Source of the DNA: Symbiodinium natans
Taxonomy: Eukaryota; Sar; Dinophyceae; Suessiales; Symbiodiniaceae
Reading direction: 5' to 3'
NCBI GenBank assembly: GCA_905221605.1
Contig: CAJNDS010001112.1
Span: 2,332,472-2,396,471, forward strand
Length of the DNA stretch: 64,000 nucleotides
Below are positions 22,819 through 33,898 of the stretch, piece by piece; within the stretch, counting starts at the first letter, position 1, and every line of letters begins with the position of its first letter. Under the pieces are notes generated by a model, which saw only the letters and a program-made list of their open reading frames with translations, was not told the origin of the DNA and searched no databases. The translations under genes and the position numbers were made by a program.

Positions 22819-23044
22819 ATCACAGAGTCTTCTTTTTGAGGCAACCAGCTTTCCTACTGTTTGCTTAAGAACCCCCCCCAACAAAAAATCACAAAAAGAT
22901 AACAGACATTCTTCCTCATAAGGGCAGTATAGGGATTATCATTTGATATATTTTTTTCGGTGGCCTTTGCTTCGAGAAAGGACTTCTGCGGATGCCAACA
23001 AACAAAGCACAGACAGGGAGGGGAGGGGGTTTAGGGTTTAGGGT

Positions 23045-23135
23045 TGGGATGTTCCCCCTTACACTATCCGTCCTGAATAGGGATTATAGGTACCCGCTAT
23101 TATGATCCCCATTAGTATGAGGGGGAACATCCCAA
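23045..23135. mobile_element. MITE-3 copy
   Basis: TTGGGATGTTCCCCCTTA at the left and GGGGGAACATCCCAA at the right. Confidence 0.8.
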
Positions 23136-23668
23136 AGTACGGACATTGCGGTTTCGTTTTTTTTGCAAAGGCTGTAGGGTATTGGGGTTTATGGGGTTTA
23201 GGGTTTAGGGTTGTTCTTGTTTGGCTATAGGGTTTATGGGATTTAGTGTTTAGGGTTGCTCTTGTTTGGCTGGTCAATGAGCCTCTCGCAGACAGCACGT
23301 GGTCTGTTTGCTCTGGTAGTTGTGCTTGACTTGTTCCAGCGAGGAGGCAGCCTGAGTCAGGAGTTCATTTCAAACTTTGCTGCCCGATGCATCTCACATG
23401 TCAGCTTGCCATCTGTGCTCGGGTTTACGAGTATTGGGCCCACTTTCTGAGGAAGAAGCGCGAGACAGGTTCGCAATATCGTGCCCCGGCCATACTTCCA
23501 GGCTCGTGTCTTGCGGTTTAACTTCGTTGTAGAGCAGGCAACCTTAAACCTTTTTTGGGGTAATCGAATCCCCTTATAATCCCAAAGGTTGACCTTGAGT
23601 TCCCCTAGCTTTGTTTGGCTTCGAGGCGCCTTTGGCTTTCGAAGGCTTGGTTGGGCTCCGGGTGCTTA

Positions 23669-23749
23669 GAGTTCAGGGTTTAGGGTTTAGGGTTTAGGGT
23701 TTAGGGTTTAGGGTTTAGGGTTTAGGGTTTAGGGTTTAGGGTTTAGGGA
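23669..23749 (+). repeat. ITR, TTTAGGG x 11
   Basis: Perfect units. Confidence 0.95.
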
Positions 23750-23998
23750 TCAGCCTTCCGTGGCGGAAGCTCTACGACGCTTGAAGCATCGGGTTTGGGA
23801 GCCCAGACGTTAGGGGCTTCCGAAGCCGCCAAGCTAGCGAACAAACGCAATGTTTTGGCCTTGAATTGGGAGTTTGTGAAAGGGGTGGTTGGGCAGGATA
23901 CCGCAGGAGTCCGTAATTAAGCGAAGAGAAGAAGGGCAACCGGTCTTCCCCACGCACTGTGGCACTCGAGAGTGCAACCCCTTTTGCTGCAGTATGAT

Positions 23999-24117
23999 AC
24001 CCTGTTGAAGGTGTAGGTAATATTGGAAGGTAATACTTGGGCCTTAAAGTACCTCCTATTTGGGATTTTTGGGCCCAACTATATGTCCATGAAGTACATG
24101 GACCCTTGGGGTAAGTG
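23999..24117. mobile_element. Diverged MITE-2 copy
   Basis: The core ACTTGGGCCTTAAAG and the right end AAGTACATGGACCCTTGGGG are clear. The left terminus is degraded. Confidence 0.5.
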
Positions 24118-24302
24118 AGGAGGCCAGCCTCCCCTAAACCCGAAACCCTAAACCCTAAACCCTAAACCCCCAAAAGCCAGTGCAAGTCTGGGTGTTTCCG
24201 GAGCGCCTCTCAGGTGCGATGCTGGGTATACGAGGCACGAGTCAAGTGAGCATTGTTCTCTAGGGTTTAGGGTTTAGGTTTTAGGGTTCAGGGATTAGGG
24301 AT

Positions 24303-24439
24303 TACTTGGAGGTTCATGGGTACTTAATGGTACTTATAACCACAATTATAAGTCTACTTATAACCTACTTAAAGGACTTGGGGGGCTCATATGTGCACTT
24401 ATATTTGGAGCTATAAGTACGCTGAGCCTGCAAGTAGGG
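24303..24439. mobile_element. MITE-4 copy
   Basis: ACTTGGAGGTTCATGGGTAC at the left, GCTGAGCCTGCAAGTA at the right, with internal TTATAACC/GGTTATAA-type repeats. Confidence 0.6.
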
Positions 24440-24588
24440 ATGATTGGTTCCTTGTTTTGGGTTCCCCATATGATATTATAATGCGGCACCACCCTTAAAC
24501 ACAGACCCGAAAAGGGACCCCAGTTTACAGAATTACCCATGTGGGGCTTGTTCTGCATTGGGCTCTCCAGATATGATCTCTACTATTC

Positions 24589-24671
24589 GGTTTAGGGTTT
24601 AGGGTTTAGGGCCTAAAGTTTAGGGTTTAGGGTTTAGGGTTCAGGGTTCAAGGTTTGGGGTTTAGGGTGTA
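24589..24671 (+). repeat. ITR, slightly degenerate
   Basis: About eleven TTTAGGG-like units. Confidence 0.85.
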
Positions 24672-24822
24672 GAAAACTGACCACATGAGACCGTTCCGGC
24701 ACCGAAAGGACCGTGTGTCGTTGTTACAGGTCTCTCGCACTTGACCCCTCAAGAACATAGCACGCACACAGAGAGACCACGAATAGAAAAAATAGATAAG
24801 CTATTTTACTTCGAACATCCCC

Positions 24823-25160
24823 ACCCTCTCTGGGGTTGGGCACTCCAGGGACACTCTGGGGCTAGGCACTCCAGGGACACTCTGGCTTGGGCATTCTAGG
24901 GACATTCTGGGGTTAGGCACTCCAGGGAGACTCTGGGGTTGGCTACTCCAGGGAAACTTTACAGTTGGGCACTCCAGGGACACTCTGGGGTTGGGCACTC
25001 CAGGGATGACCGAGGAGTAGACCGGGCGAGGAGAAGAGTTCCGGGTGAGGAGAAGAGTTGAGGTTAGAATCTTAAATCTAGCAACCCCACGCCGAGGGTG
25101 GGGAAAGAATATGTATACATCTATATATATATATGTATGTATTTATTTACTTACCCTTTG
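24823..25160. repeat. Composite satellite
   Basis: About five to seven imperfect units of roughly 25-37 bp containing GGGGTTGGGCACTCCAGGGA, then a GAGGAGAAGAG segment, then TATGTATACATCT and ATGTATTTATTTAC. The same parts occur at 1868-2200 and 2341-2440. Confidence 0.75.
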
Positions 25161-25299
25161 TTATACTTATATTTATATTTTATTTGTAAAATCCGTGTGT
25201 ACATTCAGGCCAGTCCGTTCCGCGTGCTTGCACAGTCACACAGCCTCGCTGAAGTTGGGGCCACGGACTCCAGTGGACGCTATTAAATAAAAGAACAAT

Positions 25300-25581
25300 A
25301 TATATATATATAGATGTGTGTGTATGTATATGTATATATGTATATATGTACATATGTATATATGTGTATATGTATATATGTATATATGTATATATGTATT
25401 TATGTATATATGTATATATGTATATATGTATATATGTATATATGTATACATGCATATATGTATATGTGTATATATGTATATATGTATACATGTTTACATG
25501 TATACATGCACACTAAACTCACAAACATTGCATTTTGCGGGTTTGAGTATGTTATTGCATACACGAATTTCATATACATAC

Positions 25582-25616
<35 letters not shown>

Positions 25617-25640
25617 TTTATTTATTTATATGTATATATT
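25300..25640. repeat. ATGTATAT/TA microsatellites
   Basis: 25314-25512 is built of ATGTATAT-type units, 25570-25640 of TA units. They create Tyr/Ile/Cys-rich chance ORFs on both strands. Confidence 0.95.
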
Positions 25641-25816
25641 TTTTCACACCACAAATTCCCTAAACCCTAAACCGCTGCAATACAACAGCAGGCGGGATGG
25701 ACTCCAAGTACTTCCCCCTGATCCAGGAGGCTTGCGAAGGCAGCTTGGGGCGCTTGAGCTCTGGAGTTGTGTAGCTCATGGGCATTTCTTTGGGGCCACG
25801 TATGAAGGTAAAGTTG

Positions 25817-25883
25817 GGGTTTAGGGTTTAGGGTTTAGGGTTTAGGGTTTAGGGTTTAACCCTAAACCCTACTCCCTAAACCC
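25817..25883. repeat. ITR, convergent junction
   Basis: Six TTTAGGG units meet CCCTAAA units directly at 25857-25862 (GGGTTTAACCCTAAA). Confidence 0.95.
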
Positions 25884-26138
25884 GTGTATGCGGCCCCCAA
25901 GGTCAGGGCAGGGACGGTCAAATGAGACCAGAGGGAAGTGCCAGTGCGGAAAGTTTGGTGTGCTCTCCAACAGCCCCGAACCCTGGAAGCCAGCCACCCT
26001 AGGGTTTAGGGTTTAGGGTTTAGGGTAAACTCTGAACCCTAAAATCCCTAAACACTAAACCTGCAGCACTTTGAGTTTCGACAGTCGTATCAGGAATCCC
26101 TGCGGAGTGGTGCGTCCAGCTCTGCGGGCGCCAAAAAA

Positions 26139-26241
26139 CTTAGTAGCTGAGTCAATACAGTGTACACTTTCTGGGATACCAGAATCCCCGATCGAACTGA
26201 AAGTGTACACTTTTTGAAGGCTCATGAACTCAGCAACTAAG
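26139..26241. mobile_element. MITE-9 copy
   Basis: CTTAGTAGCTGAGT and ACTCAGCAACTAAG are the ends, with inverted GTGTACACTTTC and GAAAGTGTACAC inside. Confidence 0.75.
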
Positions 26242-26314
26242 AAATCAACCCTCAACCCTAAACCGTCTGCTTGGAACGCGGAAGTCTGCCATGCGACTGT
26301 TTATGCCTTGCATC

Positions 26315-26401
26315 CTTAGGTGCTGAGTGAGCACACTTTACACGTTTTGGGATACGATAATCCCACACTTTTTTGGGGGGGACCATGAGCTCAGCAACTA
26401 G
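26315..26401. mobile_element. MITE-9 copy, internally shortened
   Basis: CTTAGGTGCTGAGTGAGCAC at the left and GAGCTCAGCAACTAG at the right. It lies 73 bp from the previous copy. Confidence 0.65.
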
Positions 26402-26709
26402 CATCATGCCCTGCGGTTCCGGTCCAAGGCAAAGTGCAACTTGTCAAAGGCTGCCTGGCCGCATGCGAGAAGCAATGTCCCTCAGATCCCGTGCGCGTCG
26501 ATGATGTAAGGGAAGTTATATGGGCCCTTGATCTGGTCCCTTGCCTCTTCAAAGGGTTCTGAAGTTTTGGGCTTTCTTGGGTTGTATCCGGTATGCAACT
26601 ACCCAAGAGATGATGTGGCTAGGGTGGAGAGGGTTTGGGTCGTTGCCAAACTGTCCGCATGCAGAGTGATGACCTGAAGCTGGACATGGTCGAAACTGCA
26701 GGGCCGAGC

Positions 26710-26820
26710 AGCTACTTCTATTTGCTTCAGAACCCCAAAAGAATAAAACATAATCATCCCTATATTTCTCTGAATAAGGAAGAATGTTTTTTCGGGGTTC
26801 TTAAGCAATTAGAAGGCTAG
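26710..26820. mobile_element. MITE-6 copy
   Basis: CTACTTCTATTTGCTTCAG at the left, GGGGTTCTTAAGCAATTAG at the right. Confidence 0.65.
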
Positions 26821-27675
26821 CCCTGAAAACAAGGCCTCAGAAACCGCTGTTTAGCAGGCCCTCACACGAACACTGTGTGCGGCTGCAGGTGAGGGAAACG
26901 AGCCAGACAACTTCGAGCAGGGCACCGTTTACGTGCACCTTGGTTGCCAGCTAGCTGGTGTCACTGAGGGTGTTCAGGGCTTACAAGGTTTAAGGTGGAG
27001 AGCTGGCAGCTCCATATCCAACTGCACATGCTTTTGCATGGCGCTTAAGACGCACGCGGCTGCTCCAAATCCTGCGTAGCTTAATCCCTTCCCCCCCCCT
27101 TCCCCCCCAAACAAAGGTATGCCCCCCGCTTCTTCAATAACATATTGAGTTCTCCCCGAGCCGCCTGAAGCCATTGCATGCTCCAGAGTGTGGGGGGGGG
27201 GGGGGGGGGTTGTGCATGGGTGGGGGTCTATACACCGAGCTTTAGTTAGTATCTTGGGGTGGGGGGGGGGGGGGTTAGTAGCGATTCATAGTATAACGCA
27301 TGCAAACGAGCAGTTCCTACTGGGGTCCTGGTGAGAAGGAAATCCTACTATTTGGGGGGGTCTGGGTTAGGGGTCCCTTTCTTATCGTAAATCCCCCCAA
27401 AATGGCGCAGGTACGATGCACGGAAGTTCCCCTGGAGGCTTGCACTGCGAATGCCATCTCCTCATTGCAGTGGTTTTCCGGGTGGTCGTTGCCGCGGCCG
27501 TCGAAGCTCTTGCTTTTTGAAGAATATGTTACGTTATTTGAATCAGAGACCCTAAACCCTAAACCCTAAACCCTAGAGTATGCAGAGCACGAAGGATGCT
27601 CACAGCGACAAAAAACGACGAGTACTGTAAAAGTCATATCCAGCAAAAGCCTTGGCCTTGCAAAAAACGATGAAA

Positions 27676-27842
27676 GATTGGGAGGTTCTCCCTTATTACT
27701 AACAGTTCCTTCATAGGGATTAGAGTACCCCTGAAGATTGGGATGTTCTCCCATATACTAACAGCTCCTTCATAGGGATTAGAGTACCCCCCTGTTTCAA
27801 TCCCTATTATGGGCTTTTAGCATAAAGGGGGAACATCCCAAG
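27676..27842. mobile_element. MITE-3 copy with duplicated left arm
   Basis: The left arm, about 57-60 bp starting GATTGGGA and ending GAGTACCCC, is present twice in tandem before a single right arm ending GGGGGAACATCCCAA. Confidence 0.75.
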
Positions 27843-29013
27843 ATTAATATGCTTTTTGTCACATGGCTTGTTTTATTTGTTGGGATCCTTTATAGTGCCT
27901 TGATCGCTCAAGCACCTCGAGCGCCCCTGACCACGAAGGGTAGCGCGCTTTAGGGTTTAGGGTTTAGGGTTTCATGCGCGTGGCTTGCAGAAGGGTTGTC
28001 CTGGGACTCTTTTCCGGAAGACGCGTAGCCTGCCTTCTGCGAATGAAGAAAGATGGTGTGCTTCGGGCCAACAGTCAAGGTCTCAAGCAAGTTTAAGGGG
28101 TTTTGGGCTTTAGGGTTTAGGGTTTAGGGGTGTAGGAGCAAACACGCAGCTAAGCTAGTGCGCGGCTGGCACGCCGCGATAGCCCGGATAGCCCGACACT
28201 TTGCCACAGAGCACCCGAAGTCACCATCCCTGGGGATGAACTGAACCCTACTTGGGGTTCATAAGGGCCTAGGGCGCTCTGTTTAGGGTTTAGGGTTTAG
28301 GGTTGAGGGTTTAGGGTTTAGGGTTGCAAGGTGGGGGTGCCCCAAAAGTCTCTGCTTCTCCTAGAGTCTTCGAGTGTAACCTCTAACTCCTTCGTTGGCA
28401 TTTTGCACTGCAGGTGGCAAAAAAAAAACGCACCTCCACACGGCCGTATGCATGCCCAGATCCCTGCAATTTTTTTGGCGCAGGCCTGCAGAAAGCAGCA
28501 ACCAGTTCCGCCGCGCGGCGCAAGACATGGGTTATGGGTTTTGAGGTTCAGGGATTGATTGGGTTTAGGGTTTGGGGTTTAGGTTTTGGGGTTTGTTCTG
28601 GGTTCAGGGAAGGTGTTTAATTAGGGTTTTAGGTTTAAAGGGTTTCAGTGATTAGTAGGGCTTATCAAAGAGGATTCCGGATTCAGGGATTCAGGGTGGT
28701 TTGCTCAGTCGTACGTAAAGCTCACAGGCTGTTCTCTGATTTGCAGCTCTTTTCGGGCTTGCCGGATCCAGAAGGTGCGAGCTGGAAAAAAAGCCGACCT
28801 GCAATTGTCTGAGGCGATGATCCGCCGACGTACTACGATCGAGACTACAAGGCCCGCACTTAGAGCGCGGGGGGGAGGGGGGGGTCCGTTGTCAGGAGAG
28901 TCAGGAGAGAAGACCTGGCTACTCGGAGTCCGGCTTGCATGTATCCGTATCTAGCATGAATGAATCTTGTAAAGGTCTCACCCTAAGCCCTCAACCCAAA
29001 GCCCTTACATCCT

Positions 29014-29082
29014 CTCCCTAAACCCTAAACCCTAAACCCTAAACCCTAAACCCTAAACCCTAAACCCTAAACCCTAAACCCT
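29014..29082 (-). repeat. ITR, CCCTAAA x 10
   Basis: Perfect units. Confidence 0.95.
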
Positions 29083-29249
29083 TGAACAGACCTTTTCGTG
29101 CACTTGGCGCGCTCATCAACACTCGCACAGGAGATCTTCGAACGGCAGAAGAAGTTGGGGCCACTTCGCTGCTAATGTGAGATGGCTTTGGTGCTTGAAC
29201 ATGGCTGCATTGGCTAGGGTGTAGCATCATGAACAGGGCTGCTTTCATT

Positions 29250-29373
29250 CCCTAAGGGCCTAAGGGTCCATGTACCTAAAGAGAGACTACTTAGGCCTTA
29301 AATCACCTCCTATTTGTAAATTAGGGACTTTGGGGCCCACGCATAGAATGATGAGGTACATGGACCTTTAGGG
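29250..29373. mobile_element. MITE-2 copy with ATT target duplication
   Basis: Begins CCCTAAGGGCCTAAGGGTCC, ends GTACATGGACCTTTAGGG, flanked by ATT (29247-29249 and 29374-29376). The left end has a short internal duplication. Confidence 0.75.
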
Positions 29374-30155
29374 ATTTCAGGTGTTTGAACGATGTACGTT
29401 GTGTTCTCTTCTGTTGAAGCCGCCGCTGTGGTGAAGCTGTAGCCCACACCATGCCGACACCCAGGATTATTCTTCGAACCGGCTGCCCGAATGAGTGAGC
29501 AATTTGCAGTACGTAGAGAACCCTAAGGCCTAAACCCTATAAACCCTAAACCCTAAACCCAAGAACCAGGCAAGGCTACAAGAAGCGGACTCGCCCGAAC
29601 AACCTCACTCAAATTCTCGTTGTTCTAGCCCTAAACCCTAAACCCTAAACCCTAAACACCCTAGTTTCGCTCCAGTCACAGGCCCTTGGCCAGCCGTTTA
29701 CCTCTGACTGCACTCCATGACCCTAAACCATCCTAAGCCCTGAACGCTCAACCCTACCACCCCAGTGCAATCCTACACCATAAGCTCTCAGACCTACAAC
29801 CCTAGTAGAACTGCTATGTCGCGATAGGATCAAGGACAAGGTGCCGTGATCCTAGCGACTTGGATTTTCCTGCCAATCGCCAAAACCTCCGTCAGGTGTA
29901 GGGCTTTGGGGCTTACGGTTTTTAGGGTTTAGGTTTATGGGTTTTGGGTTGTTCTGCGCTTCTTGTTTAGGGATTCGGGTAAGTTTTTCTTTGTGGCTTC
30001 GAGGTGAGGGCTCATGGCAGATTGTGGGGCGCCCCCGCTTCTGAAAGCGTACGTGCCTGCGAAGTTTTGCCGTTTCACTGGCCGTTCACCCCCCCCCCCC
30101 CCCGCCCTGGACAGCCCATTCCCTACAGCCTGCACTGCTTACATCCGGAGCATCA

Positions 30156-30262
30156 ACTATCATCTGCTTTAGAAGCCTCAAAAATGAAGAATAATGATCC
30201 CTATATTGCCCGAATAAGGAAGTGTATTTGTATTTGCTGGGTGGTTCTTGGGCAAATAGTAG
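30156..30262. mobile_element. MITE-6 copy
   Basis: AACTATCATCTGCTTTAGAA at the left and GGTTCTTGGGCAAATAGTAG at the right. Confidence 0.6.
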
Positions 30263-30286
30263 GTAAGTCGCAGCCCCTTAATCTCA

Positions 30287-30395
30287 CTATTGGTTAGTAG
30301 GGAAGGGGGGGAATAGGGTACCACATATAATCCCTTTTGAGGGTATATAGGGGATACATGGTACCTCATTCCCCCTTTCCCTACTAACCAACAGT
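30287..30395. mobile_element. MITE-7-like element
   Basis: ACTATTGGTTAGTAGGGAAG and its near-complement ending TACTAACCAACAGT flank a GTACC-bearing centre. Confidence 0.75.
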
Positions 30396-30674
30396 AAGTT
30401 AATCGTGGAGGCTCTCACGCCTATTGGAGGTTGTTATCAGAGCGCCCAAGCCCTGCCACGCTTGCGGCAAGCCCTGAGCCCACGGTCATTTCCCATTAGG
30501 TTTTAGGGTTTAGGGTTAGGGTTTTAGGGTTTCAAGTTCATGCAACGGCCCCCCGTGGGGAGCCAACAGTTTTCCGTGTAGCTGGTGGCTTCATGCGTTG
30601 CATGGGGCTTCCAAGGCAGAGACCGCAGCTGCATCGCGCGCGAAGTGTGGACAGCTGCCCACATGCTTCCTTTC

Positions 30675-30754
30675 CCCTAAGGATCCATGTGCCTATATAG
30701 CATATGCTTGGGCCCTAAACGCTACTATATATATATATATATATAGGAACCCCT
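30675..30754. mobile_element. MITE-2 left half, split by the LINE
   Basis: Starts CCCTAAGGATCCATG after a TTC at 30672-30674. It matches the left half of the intact copy at 41221-41329 as far as GGAACCCCT, with an expanded TA run, and stops where the spliced-leader relic begins. Confidence 0.85.
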
Positions 30755-30770
30755 GCCATTTTGGCTCAAG
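30755..30770 (+). other. Dinoflagellate spliced-leader relic (3' 16 nt)
   Basis: GCCATTTTGGCTCAAG equals the last 16 nt of the 22-nt dinoflagellate spliced leader. A chance exact match on either strand of 64 kb is very unlikely. It sits at the boundary between the left MITE-2 half and the LINE, so it marks the 5' end of a reverse-transcribed, trans-spliced RNA. Confidence 0.9.
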
Positions 30771-31099
30771 ACACTGGCTTAGACGTGCCCCCGGGGTTGG
30801 TCAAAAACCGGCAATGCCGCGAGCCGGCTTCGGCGGTGACGATGGCGCAATCGAAGTGGATGCCATGCAGGCCAGAAGGGATAGAGGAGCCATTGTCATT
30901 GTGACCATGTGCTGCGGGCTCGCTACTGTACCCTGAAGCTCCGTTTGGGGATGGAGGCTTGTCCCCGGGCCATGCCAAGACAACAGGCTTTGATGCATAC
31001 CAGGGTGGGCTATTGCATGGCTTTTTAGAGAATGAAGTTCCCTTTGCATTTTCTTGGCCAGTCGACTAGTATTTGCACCAAGGGGACCAAGGGTGTAAA

Positions 31100-31325
31100 C
31101 ATTGTGTACATGCCGGCCGGCGCGCGTGCACACGCCGGCCTCTTCCCCTGCACACACAAAGACTACGTGCACACGCCGTCCTGTACGCGGCCGCCTCCCC
31201 TCCCCCCCACACATACAGTGGATTCGTGCACACGCCGTCCTGCACGTATGCACACGGCGGCCTCCTCAACATACACTGTTTTTTTTCTCCCTGCACACGC
31301 CGTCCTGCACGCATTGCATGTCTAC
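31100..31325. repeat. Imperfect GC-rich repeats in the LINE 5' region
   Basis: A motif of the form GTGCACACGCCGTCCTGCACG recurs imperfectly several times at spacings of about 40-60 bp. It lies between the spliced-leader relic and the endonuclease. It gives rise to overlapping ORFs on both strands that I do not regard as genes. Confidence 0.6.
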
Positions 31326-31526
31326 CCCGCGCGCGCACTTGCCCCCTTTGTCCCTGCATAAGCTCGAGACATGTTTGGCCTCCTGAGCTCTAAAGCTTCA
31401 GGGCCGGGGCTGTGATCGGAGGGAAGGGCCTCTAAGTGCAGCACACACAACGAAATCTGGCGCGGGACCCTTCTTTGCATCGGATTTCTTAATCGTTTCA
31501 TTGAGTTGATGGTTCTGTTTTTTTGA

Positions 31527-32205
31527 GTGCAGCACTGCTCCCCGGCTACCCGGCCGAACGTTGCGCTCAACAACAGTAGCCTTCAGGAACCATTGACAAA
31601 GGGGGTTGAAAGCTTGATGGCAGCAATGGCAGGCTGTCTCTCTGCAATTCAAGCTGCAATGAGGATCAGCGAGGCGTCAACAACGGAGGATAATATAGAG
31701 CAATGCCCTTTGAGGATTGCGCGTGGATCACCTGGACTTACAGGGTGCGTGGATGTATCGGGTTCTACTGTTCTCTTTCAGCCCATGTTCGCATCCCAGA
31801 CATCTTTTGTGAGTGCCATGAAAGAGCTTGGCCTTCATGCAGTTGGTCTTCCAGGGGCACGCTTACGACATGATTTTGTTTTGCCTTCCTCATTTGGTTG
31901 TTTTATGATATCCAAAGGAGGGCCATCGTAAGCAAGTGTCTCTGTCCTAATCCTGTCAAAGTTTCGTAACTGTTTTGAATTGGTTTCCGACATTGGCAGT
32001 GCCCGCCGACTTTGGCTAGAGCTAAAGTCTGCGGGAGACAGGAAACTGTTTTGGTTGGTTTTTTATTTACCTCCAGCTCCAGAAAGCGGGCCTGACGACA
32101 TCTGGCATGACGAAGTCTCCGCTATCCAGGCAGATTTAGCATTTTTGGCGGACAAATACCCAAGCACACCTGGTTTGCTTTCATGCAAACACCCAACCGG
32201 AAGCT
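31527..32205 (+). pseudogene. LINE endonuclease domain, N-terminal part, broken
   Basis: The frame starting at 31527 carries an apurinic-endonuclease-like region with FVLPSSFGCFMISKGGPS before a TAA at 31929. The same frame continues without another stop through SDIGSARRLWLE and VFYLPPAPES to about 32180. The TAA replaces a position normally coding Tyr in related LINEs as I know them. Near 32180 the homology shifts frame: the segment corresponding to GDFNxQP reads NTQPEALG in the next frame, so the catalytic Asp is lost as well. Confidence 0.7.
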
Positions 32206-33624
32206 TTGGGACATGGAGTAGACAGAAAGCCACAGCGAGATGCACACCTCCGAGAATCATGGCTTCAATTTGGGCTTACGCTTTGTAACCCTCGTTTTAC
32301 GCAAGGCCCTGTTCATCAAATCTTCCTGCCTATACGCAAGAAGCTGGTGTCAATTCAGCCAGCGCACACGCACCATTCGCATCTTGGCGGGTCCAGAGCT
32401 TTAGATTTGATTCTTGCTTCCGCATCATTGGTTGTTGACGTGCGCATACACAATTCTTTGCATTGCAGAGAACTGGGATGTTCATGGGACATTTGTCACG
32501 AATTCACGGCCGGAGATCATTTTCTAATTGATCTCCAGTTGCCACATGTCAGTCTGCTGCCCAGCTCCTCTGGTAGCATTACACCGCCGTCTGGGTGGGA
32601 TGATCAAGAGCGATGGTTCCAGCGCCTCAAAGAAGCAAATGAGGTTTTCCAGTGCTTCAATGATGTCCTCGAGCCCTTGTGTGGATGCATTGAAGAGATG
32701 GAAGCTAGGCAGAAACCAAGCAGGCCACTGGCGCAGTGGCTTGCTAATGCAACGGCCTGCATCTTAGCAACTATTGAAGGTTTAGTCAGAGATGGGTGGG
32801 TTCTGGCTGCACAAATCCCAGTATCAAAGCGGAGGAGGTTATCTGCTAAACCCAGGAAACATGCAGCGCCAGGAACTGACCAACTGGAGACCTGGCTTGC
32901 CGACACTTTGAAAGATTGCGCCCCCCAACCCGTTGCGAATAGGTGTTTAAGATGGCTTAAGCCGGTTTTACCATATCCACCCTTGCAATTCATTGACAGA
33001 TCATCTGGCAAAGCTCTTTCAGCAGCAGACAGTCACCAGCAGTGGCTCTCAGCGATACGGGAACAGTTTGTGATACCAGCGGGTTGGGATAATAAATTTC
33101 ATCAGCAAGTGGAGCGTAAAGCGGCTGGAATCTTGGGCATGGAGAGACGTGCTGTAGGGGCTGATGCTGCAGATGCCCCTGTTTCTCAGGTTGATTGGAT
33201 ACAAGGAACAAGCTTTTGGAGTTCATCTTCTGCTGCTACACCTGATCTCCTCCCTAGATGCGTTTTCGAGCTCGCAGGGGTGATGTGGACTTCCTCTGCT
33301 TGGTTATGTATGAGGTTGTGTGGACCAGGCTGCTTGGCAATTCGACCAGAAGTGTGGCGGTGGAAGAGGCTGACTGCATTATATAAGAAGGGGAGCTCTG
33401 ATTCAGCGCACAGTTACCGCTTCATCTCGGTGATGCAGCAGCATGGCCTTTTACAAGAACACATATTGTTTTCAAGTGTCCAAGACCGAATGCAGGGAGC
33501 AATTTCTTGTTTTCAATCTGGCTTTATGAGAGATGTTGCTGATCCACATCTCTGCTCTATGAACTTGGCAGCTCTTTTTGGCGTAGGAAACAGCCTCTTC
33601 TCCTCTTCATGGCCGATCTTGTGA
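32206..33624 (+). pseudogene. LINE endonuclease C-terminus and reverse transcriptase N-terminus
   Basis: An open stretch of 472 codons with no ATG needed. It begins with the end of the endonuclease (HTHHSHLGGSRALDLILAS, then TAGDHFLIDLQLP, the counterpart of the SDH motif). A linker of about 200 residues follows. The first reverse-transcriptase motifs come next: WKRLTALYKKGSSDSAHSYR, ISVMQQHGLLQE and QSGFMRDV. The frame is lost at about 33575-33585. Confidence 0.75.
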
Positions 33625-33890
33625 AGGCATTTCCACGTACATGGAGAGCTTACTTGGTGAATGCAATCCATGATGCAGCAGGAATTCGTGGCGGGGCTAT
33701 GTCCTTATTTCACTCCATTCTCTTTTCAGATGAATGGCTGGTTCCTCTCAGTGGGCTCTCTTGGGAAAAAATTTCTCACGGGGTTCCGGAAGGCTGTAGG
33801 ATTGGCGCCCCATGTTTCAATTTTCTTCCTGACTCTTTGGTTTCCATGTTGCTTGAAGAAAACTGTGGCGTGGCATTTCGCGCAGAAATG
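33600..33890 (+). pseudogene. LINE reverse transcriptase motifs A and B in a shifted frame
   Basis: After the frameshift near 33580 the RT continues in another frame: LLLFMADLVKAFPRTWRAYL (motif A) and GVPEGCRIGAPCFNFLPDSL (motif B). The YxDD motif C that should follow is absent. The sequence passes from about 33890 into C-terminal sequence, so a large internal deletion removed the catalytic core. Confidence 0.75.
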
Positions 33891-33898
33891 CCAGCAAC

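Larger units (their letters stand above)
17629..24300. other. Non-coding patchwork
   Basis: ITRs plus MITE-2, -3, -4, -5, -6 and -10 copies and G runs (20961-20978, 21897-21908, 22559-22572). Spacers such as 18400-18700, 19560-19800, 22230-22700 and 23250-23540 show nothing recognisable. Confidence 0.6.
25884..30674. other. Non-coding patchwork
   Basis: MITE-9, -14, -6, -12, -3, -2 and -7 copies, ITRs, G runs (27193-27210, 27259-27275). Spacers 26820-27190, 28670-28980 and 29660-29930 hold no recognisable feature. Confidence 0.6.

Noticed and set aside
25180-25824. Tyr/Ile/Cys-rich ORFs in both directions
   Set aside because: They are translations of the ATGTATAT microsatellite.
30801-31393. 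Several overlapping ORFs of 94-150 codons near the LINE 5' end
   Set aside because: They lie on GC-rich repeats in both strands, contradict each other and show no domain.
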